Positions 41,227 to 51,044 of a DNA stretch of 64,000 bases are shown here, piece by piece. Position numbers and translations under genes: made by a program. The notes below the pieces were generated by a model, which saw only the letters and a list, made by a program, of their open reading frames with translations, was not told the origin of the DNA and made no database searches. Within the stretch, counting starts at the first letter, position 1. The number at the start of each line of letters is the position of its first letter. The DNA lies in NCBI GenBank assembly GCA_011525385.1, contig WTGF01000122.1:1-64000 (forward strand), read 5' to 3'. This DNA is from Chloroflexota bacterium (GTDB lineage Bacteria > Chloroflexota > Anaerolineae > Aggregatilineales > Phototrophicaceae).

Positions 41227-42960
41227 CTACATGCGTTCTGGCGCGGACATGCCCATCAGGCGCAGCAGGCGGTAAAACACGACGCCTGCGGCGCGGTAAA
41301 AGCGCAAGCGAGCCTTGGCAACGTCCACTGGCACCTCGCTGTGCAATACGCGCACCTGATCATAGATCGGATGAAAAACAGCTGCGAGCTCGCTCGCGAA
41401 AAAGGCGATCTTGTGCGGCTCGTAATGTGTCACCGCTTGTTCGATCACGTTGCCGAGCTCCAAGGCCTTGCGAATGAACTTGAGTTCATCGTCTCCCAAC
41501 AAGGTCATGTCGGCGTCGTCATCGTTGAATCCGCGCTCCTTGGCTTCTCGGAAGATACCGGCACAGCGGACGTAGGCGTTCTGAATGTAGTATACCGGGT
41601 TCTCGTTGGACTGCTTCACGACCTGGTCGACATCGAAGTCCAGTTGCGAATTGGGACTGCGCGCCAGCATATGGTAGCGCACGGCGTCGGCACTGGTCAT
41701 CTCCACCAGTTCGTCCAGGGTATCGAAGTCCCCGGCGCGTTTGGATTGCTTGACCCTCTCGTACTCGCCCGTTTTTTGATTCCTGCGCACTGCCCGCACC
41801 ATCTGAATGAATATGACGTGGATCGGTTCCGGGTCCATATTCAGCGCGCGAATGCCATGTTTGACCACCTGGGCCTGGGAAAAATGATCGGTGCCCAGCA
41901 CGTTGACCGCGATGTCGAATCCGCGTTCCAGCTTGTCACGGTGATAGGCGATGTCGGGCAGCGTATATGTCGGCGCGCCATCGCTCTTAACCATGACGCG
42001 GTCCTTTTCATCGCCGAATGTCGTGCTGCGGAACCAGGTCGCCGGCTGGTAGCCCTTGGCGGCGACATCGGCAATTTCTTCATCGTCCGCGCCTTCCCAA
42101 TGCGTCGACTGGTAGATATGGCCATTGTCACGCAGCTCTTCCAGCACAGCCCAGATCTGCTCCGACTCAAAGAGCGATGTCTCGTTGTAAAAGCGATCAT
42201 GTTGGATATCAATCGCCGCCAGGGACCGGTTGATCCACTGAAACATGCGCGCTTCGGCGATATCCTTGAATTTCTCCCAGCCGGTCTCCTTGAGGGCATC
42301 GCCATGTTCTTCGGCTAGCTCGGCAGCGATTTCGACCAGATATTCGCCCTGATAGTAGTCGGCAGGGAACTCAATGTCGTCGCCGAGCTGCTGCCGATAG
42401 CGCAGCATCAGGCTTTTGCCCAGAACGATCATTTGGTTGCCGGCATTGTTGTAATAATATTCGCGCTGCACGTCATAGCCAGCCGCCTCGAGCAGACGCG
42501 CCATGGCATCGCCGACAACGGCGTTACGGGTATGGCCGATGGTGATCGGCCCGCTGGGATTGGCGCTGACGAACTCGACCTGCGCCACCCGGCTGGCGCC
42601 GATATCGAGCTGGAAGAAGTCTTCGCCCTCCTCGATGATTCGGTCAACCTGCCCTTTCAAATACGATTCACTGAGAAAGCAATTGATGAATCCAGGCGGC
42701 GCGACCTCGATCTTGTCAATAAAGTCCACCCCCGGGAGGGTCGCGGCGATCAGATTGGCTATCTCGAGCGGATTCTTGCGCGCCAGTTTGGCCAGGCTCA
42801 TGCCCGGGTAGGAGAGATCGCCTTGTCCCGCGCGTTTTGGCGGGCTGACCGGCACGGGCGGAATCTTGAATTGGGGCAAGTCACCGCTATGAATTGCGCG
42901 CGTGAGCGCTCCTTCAATTAGCTGTTCCAGTTCTTTGTTGAGTTGTTTCAAGAGCGGCAT
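41227..42960 (-). CDS. argS: Arginyl-tRNA synthetase
   Basis: 577 aa, usual length for ArgRS. The N-terminal additional domain (about 1-110) is followed by VEFVSANPSGPITIGHTRNAVVGDAMARLLEAAGYDV, where TIGHTRN replaces the HIGH motif as HVGHGR does in other ArgRS. KQSKRAGDFDTLDELVEM is the KMSKS-equivalent loop. The C-terminal helical anticodon domain ends with LRLMGMSAPERM, close to the conserved LGIxxPExM tail. The enzyme charges tRNA-Arg. It lies between the methyltransferase gene and dcd in a minus-strand run with short gaps. Confidence 0.96.
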   Translation of the reverse strand: MPLLKQLNKELEQLIEGALTRAIHSGDLPQFKIPPVPVSPPKRAGQGDLSYPGMSLAKLARKNPLEIANLIAATLPGVDFIDKIEVAPPGFINCFLSESYLKGQVDRIIEEGEDFFQLDIGASRVAQVEFVSANPSGPITIGHTRNAVVGDAMARLLEAAGYDVQREYYYNNAGNQMIVLGKSLMLRYRQQLGDDIEFPADYYQGEYLVEIAAELAEEHGDALKETGWEKFKDIAEARMFQWINRSLAAIDIQHDRFYNETSLFESEQIWAVLEELRDNGHIYQSTHWEGADDEEIADVAAKGYQPATWFRSTTFGDEKDRVMVKSDGAPTYTLPDIAYHRDKLERGFDIAVNVLGTDHFSQAQVVKHGIRALNMDPEPIHVIFIQMVRAVRRNQKTGEYERVKQSKRAGDFDTLDELVEMTSADAVRYHMLARSPNSQLDFDVDQVVKQSNENPVYYIQNAYVRCAGIFREAKERGFNDDDADMTLLGDDELKFIRKALELGNVIEQAVTHYEPHKIAFFASELAAVFHPIYDQVRVLHSEVPVDVAKARLRFYRAAGVVFYRLLRLMGMSAPERM

Positions 42961-43018
42961 CTCTTTGCAGCTAAGCTTTCCAGGCGGTTTCGGATTCTAT
43001 CAAAGTAGCGCCCCCAGG

Positions 43019-43759
43019 TTAACGGTGATTTCGCAATCCGGCATTCGGCTCGCGCGCAGAGGCCCTTCGCGATTCGGTTCCGCCCGCTTTGCGCGCCCAG
43101 ACTTTATCGTAATCTTCCTGCCAGGTTTCAAATTCGATTGACAACATACCACAGGCATTTAAGATCTGTGTGAATCGCGAGCGACTGACGATTCGACCGG
43201 GCATCCAGCGCATATCAATGCGGTTGCTGGTCAACAGGACCCCGCCCGGACGAAGCACGCGGGCCAATTCCGCCAGCGCGGCTTCGGGATCGGGAAAGAA
43301 TTCCAGGGACTCCAGGCAAGCGACGGCGTCGAAGGCGCCGTCGGGGAAGGGCAGGTCCATGGCATCGCCGCGGACCAGGGATATGAATGCTTGGAAGCGC
43401 TCCTGCTCGATCTTCGACCCGGCGACAGCGAGCATTTTGCGGCTGTGATCCAGTCCGATCACATGACCATGGAAGCGCCCGTTGCGGGCCAAAAGCAGGG
43501 GCAAGCGCCCGCTACCAGTAGCCAGGTCCAGAATTAACGGATCAACCTGCGGACTGATGCGATCCAGGAGCGGCTCCGCCAGCAAGAGTTGATCCGAATA
43601 CTCATCGAATTGTTTAACGCGGTCGTAACGACGGGCATAGAGATCGTAAAGCCAGATGACGGCTCGCTTGCCGAGGTAAACGCCCTCGGTCTCTATGAGC
43701 AGCCACCAGATGAATAAACATGCGACCGCGCAAGCAAGCAGGAACAAGAGGGGGCTCAT
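43019..43759 (-). CDS. Membrane-anchored class I methyltransferase
   Basis: 246 aa from ATG 43759, 25 bases after the ABC exporter stop. Residues 2-22 form a hydrophobic anchor. The methyltransferase core has motif I LILDLATGSGRLPLLLAR, the acidic VIGLDHS, then DAMDLPFPDGAFDAVACLESLEFF and LRPGGVLLTSNR, typical of the UbiE/Methyltransf_11 group. The substrate may be a lipid or quinone, given the anchor, but this is inference. A longer frame back to 43840 overlaps the ABC gene and lacks a ribosome site. It probably belongs to the same operon as the exporter upstream. Confidence 0.82.
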   Translation of the reverse strand: MSPLLFLLACAVACLFIWWLLIETEGVYLGKRAVIWLYDLYARRYDRVKQFDEYSDQLLLAEPLLDRISPQVDPLILDLATGSGRLPLLLARNGRFHGHVIGLDHSRKMLAVAGSKIEQERFQAFISLVRGDAMDLPFPDGAFDAVACLESLEFFPDPEAALAELARVLRPGGVLLTSNRIDMRWMPGRIVSRSRFTQILNACGMLSIEFETWQEDYDKVWARKAGGTESRRASAREPNAGLRNHR

Positions 43760-43784
43760 AAGACGCTTTCCCGAATCTGCGCGT

Positions 43785-45584
43785 CTAAGCCATCGAAAAC
43801 AGATCCGCTTCACGGAACTGCATTTCGTAGAGCTTGGCATACAGGCCTTGTCCCGCTAGCAACTGATCGTGACTGCCCAACTCGATCAGGCGTCCCGCAT
43901 CGAGTACCGCGATCCGATGAGCGATGCGCACCGTGCTCAAGCGGTGGGCGATGATCAAGGTCGTGCGGTTTTGCATCAACTTGCCCAGGGCATCCTGGAC
44001 CAACTGTTCGCTTTCGTTGTCCAGGCTGGAGGTGGCCTCGTCCAGGAGTAATATGGCCGGGTCCTTGAGCAAGGCTCTGGCAATGGCGACGCGTTGCCGT
44101 TGCCCGCCGCTGAGTTTGACGCCGCGCTCGCCGACAATCGTTTCGTAGCCCTTGGGCAGGGCGCTGATAAAGTCGTGCGCGTTAGCGGAGCGGGCGGCGG
44201 CGATTAATTCTTCTTCGTCCGCGTCCAGCTTTCCGTAGAGGATGTTCTCGCGTATGCTGCCGCCGAAGAGCAAAGTCTCTTGCGGCACGACGCCGATTTG
44301 CCGCCGCAAGCTGCTCTGTGTCAGGTCGCGAATATCATGTCCATCAATGGAAATGACGCCGGCATCCGGGTCATAGAAGCGCGGGATCAGGTTAAACAGG
44401 GTGCTTTTTCCGGCGCCGCTGGGTCCGACAAGAGCGACAATTTCGCCGGCGCTGACATCGAGGTTGACGCGCGACAGCACTTCATTGCCTTTCTCATACG
44501 AGAAGCTGATGTCCCGCAAGGAGATGCTGCCGTCAACATTGACGAGTTCTTTCGCGGCCGCCGAGTCCTGAATATCGGGCGCTGTATCGAGAAGCTGGAA
44601 AACGCGTTTGGTCGCGCCGAGCGCTTCCTGGAATTGCGAATACAAGTTGATCAACCCGGCGAAGCTGCCCGCCACGGTCAAACCATAGATCAGGAAGGCG
44701 ATTAGTTCGCCCGCGCTCAGCCTGCCATCCAGCACTTCTCGCCCGCCGAACCATAAGATGAGGGCCAATCCAGCAAAGGCGAAGAAGCCAATGATGGGAC
44801 CGAAAATCGAGCGAACGGTGAGCAACTTGACCGCGGCGCGAAAAGCGACCTCGATGGCCCGGTTGTAGCGTTTAATCTCATAGTTTTCACGGACGAAACT
44901 CTTAACTTCGCGGATGTTCTGAAAGACTTCTTCGGCGACCACGGTGGCGCCGGCGATTTCGTCCTGAACCCGTGTGCTCATGCGGCGTATCGCCGATCCC
45001 AAAACGAAGCCGACGCCGACGATGATCGGCATCAGCACCACGATAAACAGGGTGAGGCGCCAATTGAGCCAGAACATGATGCCTATCGATCCCAGCAGTG
45101 TCAGGGATTGCTGCAAGAGCGTGCTGATATTGCCGGTCAAGACCGTGCGTACGACGGTGACGTCGGAGGAGATTCGGCTGACCAATTCGCCGACGCGGCG
45201 ATCGGTATAGAATCTGATTGAGAGAAACTGCAAGTGAGCGTAAAGCGCTTGCCGGATGTCCACGACAATCTTTTCGCCCACATAGTTCAAGTTGTAATTC
45301 TGTACGAAGGCGGCAAGAGAGCGGACCAAGAACACCAGCAGCAAGAGCAGCGTAATCTCATCGAGCAGGGCAAGATTAGCCTGCTCAAAGACCGAATCGA
45401 CCACCTCGCTCATGACGGCCGGGAAGACCAGGCTCAACCCGGCGCTTAGCAATACGCCGACGCTGGCAATAAGCAGACGCAGCTTGTACGGGGACAAATA
45501 TGCCAGCAGCCGGCGCCATTGCAGCGGCGCATCCGGGGTTTCCCGAGAATCGAGAGAGGGCGCGCCGCGGCGAATCTGAATCAT
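43785..45584 (-). CDS. MsbA-like ABC exporter (homodimeric type)
   Basis: 599 aa: six-span membrane domain (about 35-320) and nucleotide-binding domain (about 350-590). Walker A GPSGAGKST, signature LSGGQRQRVAIARALLKDP, Walker B ILLLDEATSSLD and switch His in IIAHRLSTVRIAH are all canonical, so it can work as a homodimer, unlike the heterodimer pair at 4910-8519. The family exports lipids, drugs or peptides; the substrate here is unknown. The gene is followed by a membrane-anchored methyltransferase, which could hint at a lipid or metabolite that is methylated. Confidence 0.92.
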   Translation of the reverse strand: MIQIRRGAPSLDSRETPDAPLQWRRLLAYLSPYKLRLLIASVGVLLSAGLSLVFPAVMSEVVDSVFEQANLALLDEITLLLLLVFLVRSLAAFVQNYNLNYVGEKIVVDIRQALYAHLQFLSIRFYTDRRVGELVSRISSDVTVVRTVLTGNISTLLQQSLTLLGSIGIMFWLNWRLTLFIVVLMPIIVGVGFVLGSAIRRMSTRVQDEIAGATVVAEEVFQNIREVKSFVRENYEIKRYNRAIEVAFRAAVKLLTVRSIFGPIIGFFAFAGLALILWFGGREVLDGRLSAGELIAFLIYGLTVAGSFAGLINLYSQFQEALGATKRVFQLLDTAPDIQDSAAAKELVNVDGSISLRDISFSYEKGNEVLSRVNLDVSAGEIVALVGPSGAGKSTLFNLIPRFYDPDAGVISIDGHDIRDLTQSSLRRQIGVVPQETLLFGGSIRENILYGKLDADEEELIAAARSANAHDFISALPKGYETIVGERGVKLSGGQRQRVAIARALLKDPAILLLDEATSSLDNESEQLVQDALGKLMQNRTTLIIAHRLSTVRIAHRIAVLDAGRLIELGSHDQLLAGQGLYAKLYEMQFREADLFSMA

Positions 45585-45654
45585 GTTTCCTTCTCGATAG
45601 ATAGTAGTCAGGTTTTCGCTCGGGGCCAGTAACCCGTATGACAGAGCGGGCTCC

Positions 45655-45670
45655 GCCCCGCGCGCGGGGC
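45655..45670. other. 16-bp perfect palindrome
   Basis: GCCCCGCGCGCGGGGC in the 127-base gap between the glycosidase stop and the ABC exporter start. No T-run follows on the minus strand, so it is not a clear terminator for the glycosidase gene; it could still act as a stem at that transcript's end. Confidence 0.45.
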
Positions 45671-45711
45671 TTGTTTAGGCGCGGGCAGGCGTTTCAGGGA
45701 TGCGCCATTGC

Positions 45712-48306
45712 CTACTGCGCCGCTGGCTCCTCGATGTCGTCGTCGTCGGCTCCGCCTTTCGCTTCCGGCTTCCTTGCAGTGTCGCCTCCGCCCCCAGCTT
45801 CGATGTCAATCTGTATCCTCGGTTCGTCGTCGCCTTCGGAAACAGCATCAAGTTCCGGAGGGGCGGGCAGTTCGTCCGCCTCGTCAACCGGCGCGACCGG
45901 CGTCTGATCTTCTACGGCTTGCCACTCGGCGTGAGCGGCTAATGACAGGCTGTAGCCGGAAGGGAAGTCGATTTGAATGCCGTCGGAGTTTCTAGTGACG
46001 ACGACGCCGTGCTGTTCTACTTTGACCTCTTGCTCCCAGGTGAAGGGTCCGCCGACCCAAACTTTCAGCGGCGACAAGATCCGTACGCCGATCACGTCAG
46101 AAAATAGCTTAAGTGGAACGATACCGCCGATATGATGGTCTTCGCCAAAACCCTTAATCTCTTCCGTGTGATAAAACTGGGACAAGTGCCCGTCGCGTTC
46201 CAGCACCTGGGAGAGGCCCCTCAAGACGCGCTTGACCAAGGTGGTCGCTTCCTGATGAAAACCGCACTTGACCATGCCTTCGCCGATTAAGGACAAGAAA
46301 TACATCCATATGCCGCCGCCGCCGCGCGCATTGGAGGGATCGAAATTCGGATCGCGCTGGCTGACCATGGTAATCCCGTTCGGGCAGAAAAACTGCGATT
46401 CGTCCAGCGCGCATTCGACCAGGGCCGAAGCGCGATCCTGCGCCAGCAGCCCGGTCCAGAGCGGCAGCAGGTGATTGATGTCCAGACGACTGCTGTCGAT
46501 TGTCTTGGCGTAAACTTTGTAGACTCGGCTAAGGCCCTCAATTTCTATCGTACCCACAAAGGAGAGCGCCTGGCGGGTTGTATAGACGCCCTGGCGATTT
46601 TGCCAATCAAATGCGTCAACATCGGCGTCGATGACGCAATCCTCGCCGTCACTGTCCAGCCCGGTGAGCCGCAGACTTATGCGCGGTACCTGGCTGACGC
46701 CGCCGACAACGCGAACCATGACGCGATCGGGTGCCGGGAGCGATCGCTCGATTATATGGATTTTGTCGCCCGGCCCGCGTCGCAGCAACTCGACCGAGTC
46801 ACTGGTCAGGTGGGAATCGCGATCACGGTAGGTATAGCGATCCCCGTCCCAGAATTCTTCCAGGGAATCTTGCAGGTCGCTCAATCTTTGTCTTAATTCA
46901 TTTTGGGCGTCTTCGTCCTCAAGTTCCCGCGCTATCGAACAGAGGGCGTCCGCTTCCGAGATCAAATATGCCAGCAGATCGGGCGTCTCCATTTCCCCCA
47001 GTTTCGCGCCTTGCGCCCAGCCCTGGCCCATACCGAAGGTGGGAAAGGCCACGTAGCCCATTTGCCGTTCCGATCGCCATTCCGGCACGCCGTCGGCATC
47101 CTTGTCCTCTTGCAGCCAGCGCGCGAAGAATGCGGTCAAAGGCTGAAAAACTTCGGCGAGGAAATCGCGGTCTTCTGTCAGTCCATAGACAATCCAGGAC
47201 ATGCGCGCAAGCAGGGGCATCATCATGAGGCCCTGAGTTTGCCCGGCCAAGCCCGGCTGCCGATCCACGAAACCGGTATCGTCCTGCGTGGACAGATAGT
47301 TATGAATGAGGCCCTTGGCCCAATCGGGTTCGATGTTGGCGGCGGCCGTCGCGGCCAGGTAGGCCAGCGTAGGATCTTGGCCAGCCCAGGCGCGAATATG
47401 ATCTCTGCCATCACCGCGCCGGCTCCAGCCTCGATTGGTCGCGCGGTTGGCAACCAACGACGAATGACTTAGCTGATCGCTTGACCCCATACGCGCTTGA
47501 AGCAGCAAATTGTAGGACAGATCCAGGAGCCTGTCCCAACTCTTTTCGCCCGTCTGAATACGCGGGATCGCCCCGGCAAGATCGTCTATTTTCTCGAAAT
47601 AGATATCCCAGGGCCTGGCCAGCCAATTCATCGTGACGCTGTGTGAATCGCGCATATCTGGCAAACCGGCGACCACGAAGGGTACGCGAGTTGTTTCGCC
47701 CGCCGGTAAGACCAGCCTGCGACCGAGTTTGGGGCTCGAGATTCTGCCGCCATAGATATCCACGCTGGCGCCTTCCAGCGTGAGCACTGGATTTATGTCC
47801 CCGATTTGTCCCAAATGCAGCGCCAGGCTGTAATCGCCCATGGTCAAAACGTTGAGCTTCTTGTTTCGTCCGTTGATTACGACGTGAGCAAATAGCTCAA
47901 TCTGGAGTTCAAGATCCTCGCTTTTATGATTCTTGATAGAAAACTCGCAGCCGGCGGCATTTGACTCCATCACCCAATAGCGAGCCCTTAATTCCAGCCA
48001 GGGAGCGATTTCCGCCCGGATTCCCAGAAAATTGGGCGCGAAATGGGTTGCTACAGGCGGGTGATGGTAACTCTGGTACTGATAGACCTGATGTCCGCCG
48101 GTCAGCCAGATCGGGACGATGCTCACTAAACCGGCGCGGCCGCCGAACTGGGTTTGAAAGGCCAGCGCCGCGCGGTTTTTTCCGCCGAGATCGAGCTTCC
48201 AGGCTTGATCGTCAACGTAGTTAGTACGGCTCATGCGGGCATCGGCGGCCATGTGGAACTCGAACATAGAGGCGGCGTCGATCTCGTAGCTAGGCATGTT
48301 CCGCAT
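45712..48306 (-). CDS. Large six-hairpin (alpha/alpha)6-type glycosidase-like protein
   Basis: 864 aa from ATG 48306 (GAGGAA upstream). The N-terminal 270 residues look like a beta-sandwich domain (LRARYWVMESNAAGCEFSIKNH). Residues about 280-760 look like an (alpha/alpha)6 barrel of the GH15/GH37/GH63/GH133 type: NRGWSRRGDGRDHIRAWAGQDPTLAYLA, then DKDADGVPEWRSERQMGY (an acidic loop as in GH63/GH133), and GGGGIWMYFLSLIGEGMVKCGFHQEA. The last 60 residues are acidic and Pro-rich (GDDEPRIQIDIEAGGGGD, ADDDDIEEPAAQ), probably disordered. No signal peptide is visible. It lies downstream of a lipoprotein gene. Substrate unknown; trehalose, glucan or a mixed glycoside are possible. I give it as glycosidase-like, not a proven enzyme. 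Confidence 0.55.
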   Translation of the reverse strand: MRNMPSYEIDAASMFEFHMAADARMSRTNYVDDQAWKLDLGGKNRAALAFQTQFGGRAGLVSIVPIWLTGGHQVYQYQSYHHPPVATHFAPNFLGIRAEIAPWLELRARYWVMESNAAGCEFSIKNHKSEDLELQIELFAHVVINGRNKKLNVLTMGDYSLALHLGQIGDINPVLTLEGASVDIYGGRISSPKLGRRLVLPAGETTRVPFVVAGLPDMRDSHSVTMNWLARPWDIYFEKIDDLAGAIPRIQTGEKSWDRLLDLSYNLLLQARMGSSDQLSHSSLVANRATNRGWSRRGDGRDHIRAWAGQDPTLAYLAATAAANIEPDWAKGLIHNYLSTQDDTGFVDRQPGLAGQTQGLMMMPLLARMSWIVYGLTEDRDFLAEVFQPLTAFFARWLQEDKDADGVPEWRSERQMGYVAFPTFGMGQGWAQGAKLGEMETPDLLAYLISEADALCSIARELEDEDAQNELRQRLSDLQDSLEEFWDGDRYTYRDRDSHLTSDSVELLRRGPGDKIHIIERSLPAPDRVMVRVVGGVSQVPRISLRLTGLDSDGEDCVIDADVDAFDWQNRQGVYTTRQALSFVGTIEIEGLSRVYKVYAKTIDSSRLDINHLLPLWTGLLAQDRASALVECALDESQFFCPNGITMVSQRDPNFDPSNARGGGGIWMYFLSLIGEGMVKCGFHQEATTLVKRVLRGLSQVLERDGHLSQFYHTEEIKGFGEDHHIGGIVPLKLFSDVIGVRILSPLKVWVGGPFTWEQEVKVEQHGVVVTRNSDGIQIDFPSGYSLSLAAHAEWQAVEDQTPVAPVDEADELPAPPELDAVSEGDDEPRIQIDIEAGGGGDTARKPEAKGGADDDDIEEPAAQ

Positions 48307-48408
48307 ATGTACATTCCTCTGGATGTTGATATCGCGATTGACCGTCAACCAGATTACGGGAGATCCGCCTACAAGGTTTCCCGCATATGGCGGGGCAGCA
48401 TAGCGCAA

Positions 48409-49050
48409 TCACTCAACGATTTGCCAGGTAGAGTCAATTTCATTGAATCTAAAGGTATCGCCGTAGAGACTTTCGACCAGGTGATATCCGGGTCCGGCGA
48501 TGTATTGGTTGTCCGCGCCCAGCGCGCCGCCATGGTGATACTCGTATCTCGTGGTATGACCCAGTTCGTCTTCCAGTGCCCAGCCAATCGCGGTACGGAC
48601 TTCCAGGTTCTCGCGCCAAAGCTTGCCGAATCCCCGGACAGGCTGTTGTTTGCCTTCCGGCGCGACAATCTCGGGATCGGATTCGAGATCGCCATCGACA
48701 AAAACATCATCGTAGACCGACCATAGATGCTCATCGCTGTCGTTCACAGTCAGCAACCAAATCTGCTGATTGGGTTGCAGCCATAACATCCAACCTCGTT
48801 CAAATCGCTGTTCTGCGACATAGATTGCCCCGATGACCGGTGTCGGGAAAGGATTGGGCGTTGGCGTCGGCGTAGGAGTCGCCGTCGGCGCGGCTTCGGT
48901 GGCGGCTTTAGCCGCCTCAAATGTTGCCGTGACGCCACTGTCGGGGGTCGCTGTTACAATGATCACACGCTCTGTGACGACTTGTCCCTGACACGCCGTC
49001 AGGGTTCCAAGCAAAGCGAAGAGGCAGAACAAGCGTGATTTGATTGACAT
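48409..49050 (-). CDS. Lipoprotein with Thr/Pro linker, unknown function
   Basis: 213 aa. Signal peptide with a lipobox (LTACQG, Cys at about residue 20). A low-complexity linker TATPTPTPTPNPFPTP (about 57-72) separates the anchor from a globular domain (about 75-213) rich in Trp and acidic residues: WMLWLQPNQQIWLL, HLWSVYDDVF. This design is frequent in secreted Chloroflexota proteins. The domain is not one I recognise. It precedes the glycosidase-like gene by 102 bases on the same strand. Confidence 0.75.
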   Translation of the reverse strand: MSIKSRLFCLFALLGTLTACQGQVVTERVIIVTATPDSGVTATFEAAKAATEAAPTATPTPTPTPNPFPTPVIGAIYVAEQRFERGWMLWLQPNQQIWLLTVNDSDEHLWSVYDDVFVDGDLESDPEIVAPEGKQQPVRGFGKLWRENLEVRTAIGWALEDELGHTTRYEYHHGGALGADNQYIAGPGYHLVESLYGDTFRFNEIDSTWQIVE

Positions 49051-49270
49051 GCACGAGGCTCCATTGCTTGAACGGCGAGACTGATAATGCTATTGTATCA
49101 AAGCTAAGCTGTAGGGCAAACGGGTTGGAAACGCGCTGTGTTTCGGGGGCGCGCTTCTCTTCGAAACGCTAGTATTTCTTATATGTTCAAGCGATTAGGC
49201 CGCGCGTCAAGGCTTAATCCCTCATTGTTTCATAATCTGAAAACTATCTTCTGAGTTGAGAGTTGAGCAA

Positions 49271-49591
49271 ATGTCTTTTCGTCCGACAAACGTCACCTTG
49301 AACAAATCTGAAAAAACTCTCGAGATCCTATGGGATGATGGCTTAAGGAGCCAGTATCCATTGTCGCAGTTGCGGGAGGCTTGTCCCTGCGTCGAATGTC
49401 GCGGCGGTCATGCCAATATGGGGATGGCGAATGCGCCTGAGGATCTTCTCAAGTTGACGCCACGGCGCTCGTACACGATAACTGGCTTGAGCCCGGTGGG
49501 CAATTATGCGCTGCAACCGCGTTGGGACGACGGCCACGAGACAGGCATTTATACCTGGGAGTATCTACGCTTGATTTCGCCGCAGGAATAG
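49271..49591 (+). CDS. DUF971-family protein
   Basis: 106 aa from ATG 49271. It has the family pattern: a short beta strand LEILWDDGLRSQYPLSQLREACPC, then CVECRGG with three cysteines close together (CPCVEC), and NYALQPRWDDGHETGIYTWEYLR at the end. DUF971 proteins resemble the N-terminal domain of gamma-butyrobetaine hydroxylase and are often linked to iron-sulfur cluster work; the Cys cluster here is consistent with metal binding. No neighbour helps; the malEFG genes that follow are probably separate. Confidence 0.85.
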   Translation: MSFRPTNVTLNKSEKTLEILWDDGLRSQYPLSQLREACPCVECRGGHANMGMANAPEDLLKLTPRRSYTITGLSPVGNYALQPRWDDGHETGIYTWEYLRLISPQE

Positions 49592-49701
49592 TTCGGGCTC
49601 GGATGCGCTACCGGCAAAGCGACTAAGGATTTGACAGTCGGCAGCCAATTGTTTTATGCTGAATCGTGATGAATTCGCACTCAATCCTATACGAAAAGGG
49701 A

Positions 49702-50898
49702 ATGATGATGAAGCTTATAAGAGTGATTGTAGCAGCAATAGTCCTGGTCACAGCAATGCTAAGCGCTTCGGCGCAAGACGACAGCTTGGTCATTTGGGCC
49801 GATGATACGCGGGCGCCGATACTGGAAGAGTTGGGAGCGCAGTTTGAAGAAGAGTTCGGCATCGCCGTGCGCGTAGACGAATTGGGCTTTGGCGATATTC
49901 GTGATCAATTCAAGACGGCTGCGCCCGCTGGCGAAGGTCCCGATATGATAATCGGCGCCCACGACTGGCTAGGCGAATTGGCTGTAAATGGCCTGCTGGC
50001 CGAAATTGACGTTTCCGATGTCGCGGATGATTTCTTGGGGGCGGCGCTGTCGGCATTTGTCTATGAAGGCGTCCAATACGGCTTGCCCTACGCCGCGGAA
50101 AATGTCGCTTTCCTGCGCAATGTCGACTTGGTGCCGGATAACCCGGCAACCTGGGACGATGTGCGTTCGGTGAGCGAACAGTTGATCGCCGACGGCGCGT
50201 CGAAATACGGATTTGTCATGTTCGACAACAATCCCTATCATTTATTCCCGTTGCAGTCCGCCTTTGGCGGTTACGTCTTTGGTTTGACGGACGAGGGCTA
50301 CAATCCGGAAGATGTTGGTATCGACAGCGAAGGGTCCATCGCGGCTGCAGCGTATCTCGAAGCTTATGGGGCGGACGGTTTGATGCCCAGCGGCATTGAC
50401 TATGACGTGATGCATACCATGTTCGAAACGGGCGACGCCGCCATGATCATCACGGGGCCCTGGGCGATCCCGCGTATCGAAGAATCGGGCGTGAACTTCG
50501 TGGTTGATTCCATTCCCGCGGGTCCCGGCGGCAGTGGCAAGCCCTTCCTCGGCGTTCAAGGATTCATGATCAGCGCCTTTAGCGAAAACCAACTGCTGGC
50601 GGAAGCCTTCCTCTTCGACTACATCGCCACTGACGAAACGATGTCGTCGATTTATAGCGCGGATCCGCGGCCGCCGGCGTTGTTGGAAACACGCGATAGC
50701 ATCGAAGACGAAATCATGCTTGGTTTCGTCGCGGCGGGAACTGAAGGTTTGGCGATGCCCGCCATTCCGGAGATGTCGTCGGTCTGGAGCGCCTGGGGCA
50801 ACGCCATGCAATTGGTGCGAACCGGCGAGTTAAGCGGTGAAGAAGCTTTCACCAACGCGGGCGAGCAAATCCGCGCGCTGATCGCCGGTGAGGAATAA
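49702..50898 (+). CDS. Sugar ABC transporter substrate-binding protein (MalE-like)
   Basis: 398 aa; three consecutive ATGs at 49702, 49705 and 49708 follow AAGGG, so the true start is one of these. A Sec signal peptide (MKLIRVIVAAIVLVTAMLSASAQ) is followed by the MalE-like SBP family 1 fold: LVIWADDTRAPILEELGAQFEEEFGI, GPDMIIGAHDWLGELAVNGLL, GLPYAAENVAFLRN, then AMIITGPWAIPRIEESGVNF. The protein is most like maltose/maltodextrin binding proteins. It heads an operon with malF- and malG-like genes. A strong hairpin (50944-50975) follows the stop, which would raise its level relative to the permeases. Confidence 0.92.
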   Translation: MMMKLIRVIVAAIVLVTAMLSASAQDDSLVIWADDTRAPILEELGAQFEEEFGIAVRVDELGFGDIRDQFKTAAPAGEGPDMIIGAHDWLGELAVNGLLAEIDVSDVADDFLGAALSAFVYEGVQYGLPYAAENVAFLRNVDLVPDNPATWDDVRSVSEQLIADGASKYGFVMFDNNPYHLFPLQSAFGGYVFGLTDEGYNPEDVGIDSEGSIAAAAYLEAYGADGLMPSGIDYDVMHTMFETGDAAMIITGPWAIPRIEESGVNFVVDSIPAGPGGSGKPFLGVQGFMISAFSENQLLAEAFLFDYIATDETMSSIYSADPRPPALLETRDSIEDEIMLGFVAAGTEGLAMPAIPEMSSVWSAWGNAMQLVRTGELSGEEAFTNAGEQIRALIAGEE

Positions 50899-50943
50899 GC
50901 CGCGCCGTTTTTTAGCCCGGCGCAACAGTTGAATCCTAACATG

Positions 50944-50977
50944 ACGGGGGAATGCCCAAGAGCGGGCTCCCCCGTTT
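50944..50977 (+). terminator. GC-rich hairpin after the malE-like gene
   Basis: ACGGGGGA (50944-50951) pairs with TCCCCCGT (50968-50975), and GCCC (50954-50957) with GGGC (50964-50967), with a two-base bulge and a six-base loop; TT follows. It should end or stabilise the malE transcript and limit reading into malF. A frame starting inside this stem at 50952 is therefore an unlikely start of malF. Confidence 0.8.
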
Positions 50978-51044
50978 GCGTTTCCGGCCGGTCATAGTGG
51001 AAAGGAAGGCGGACTCTCGTCGCTGGCGAGGCGCGCCGCAACTT

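Noticed and set aside
40678-42318. A 546-codon open frame on the plus strand
   Set aside because: It lies antisense to dcd and argS, both well supported; its peptide is His/Gln-rich without family features.
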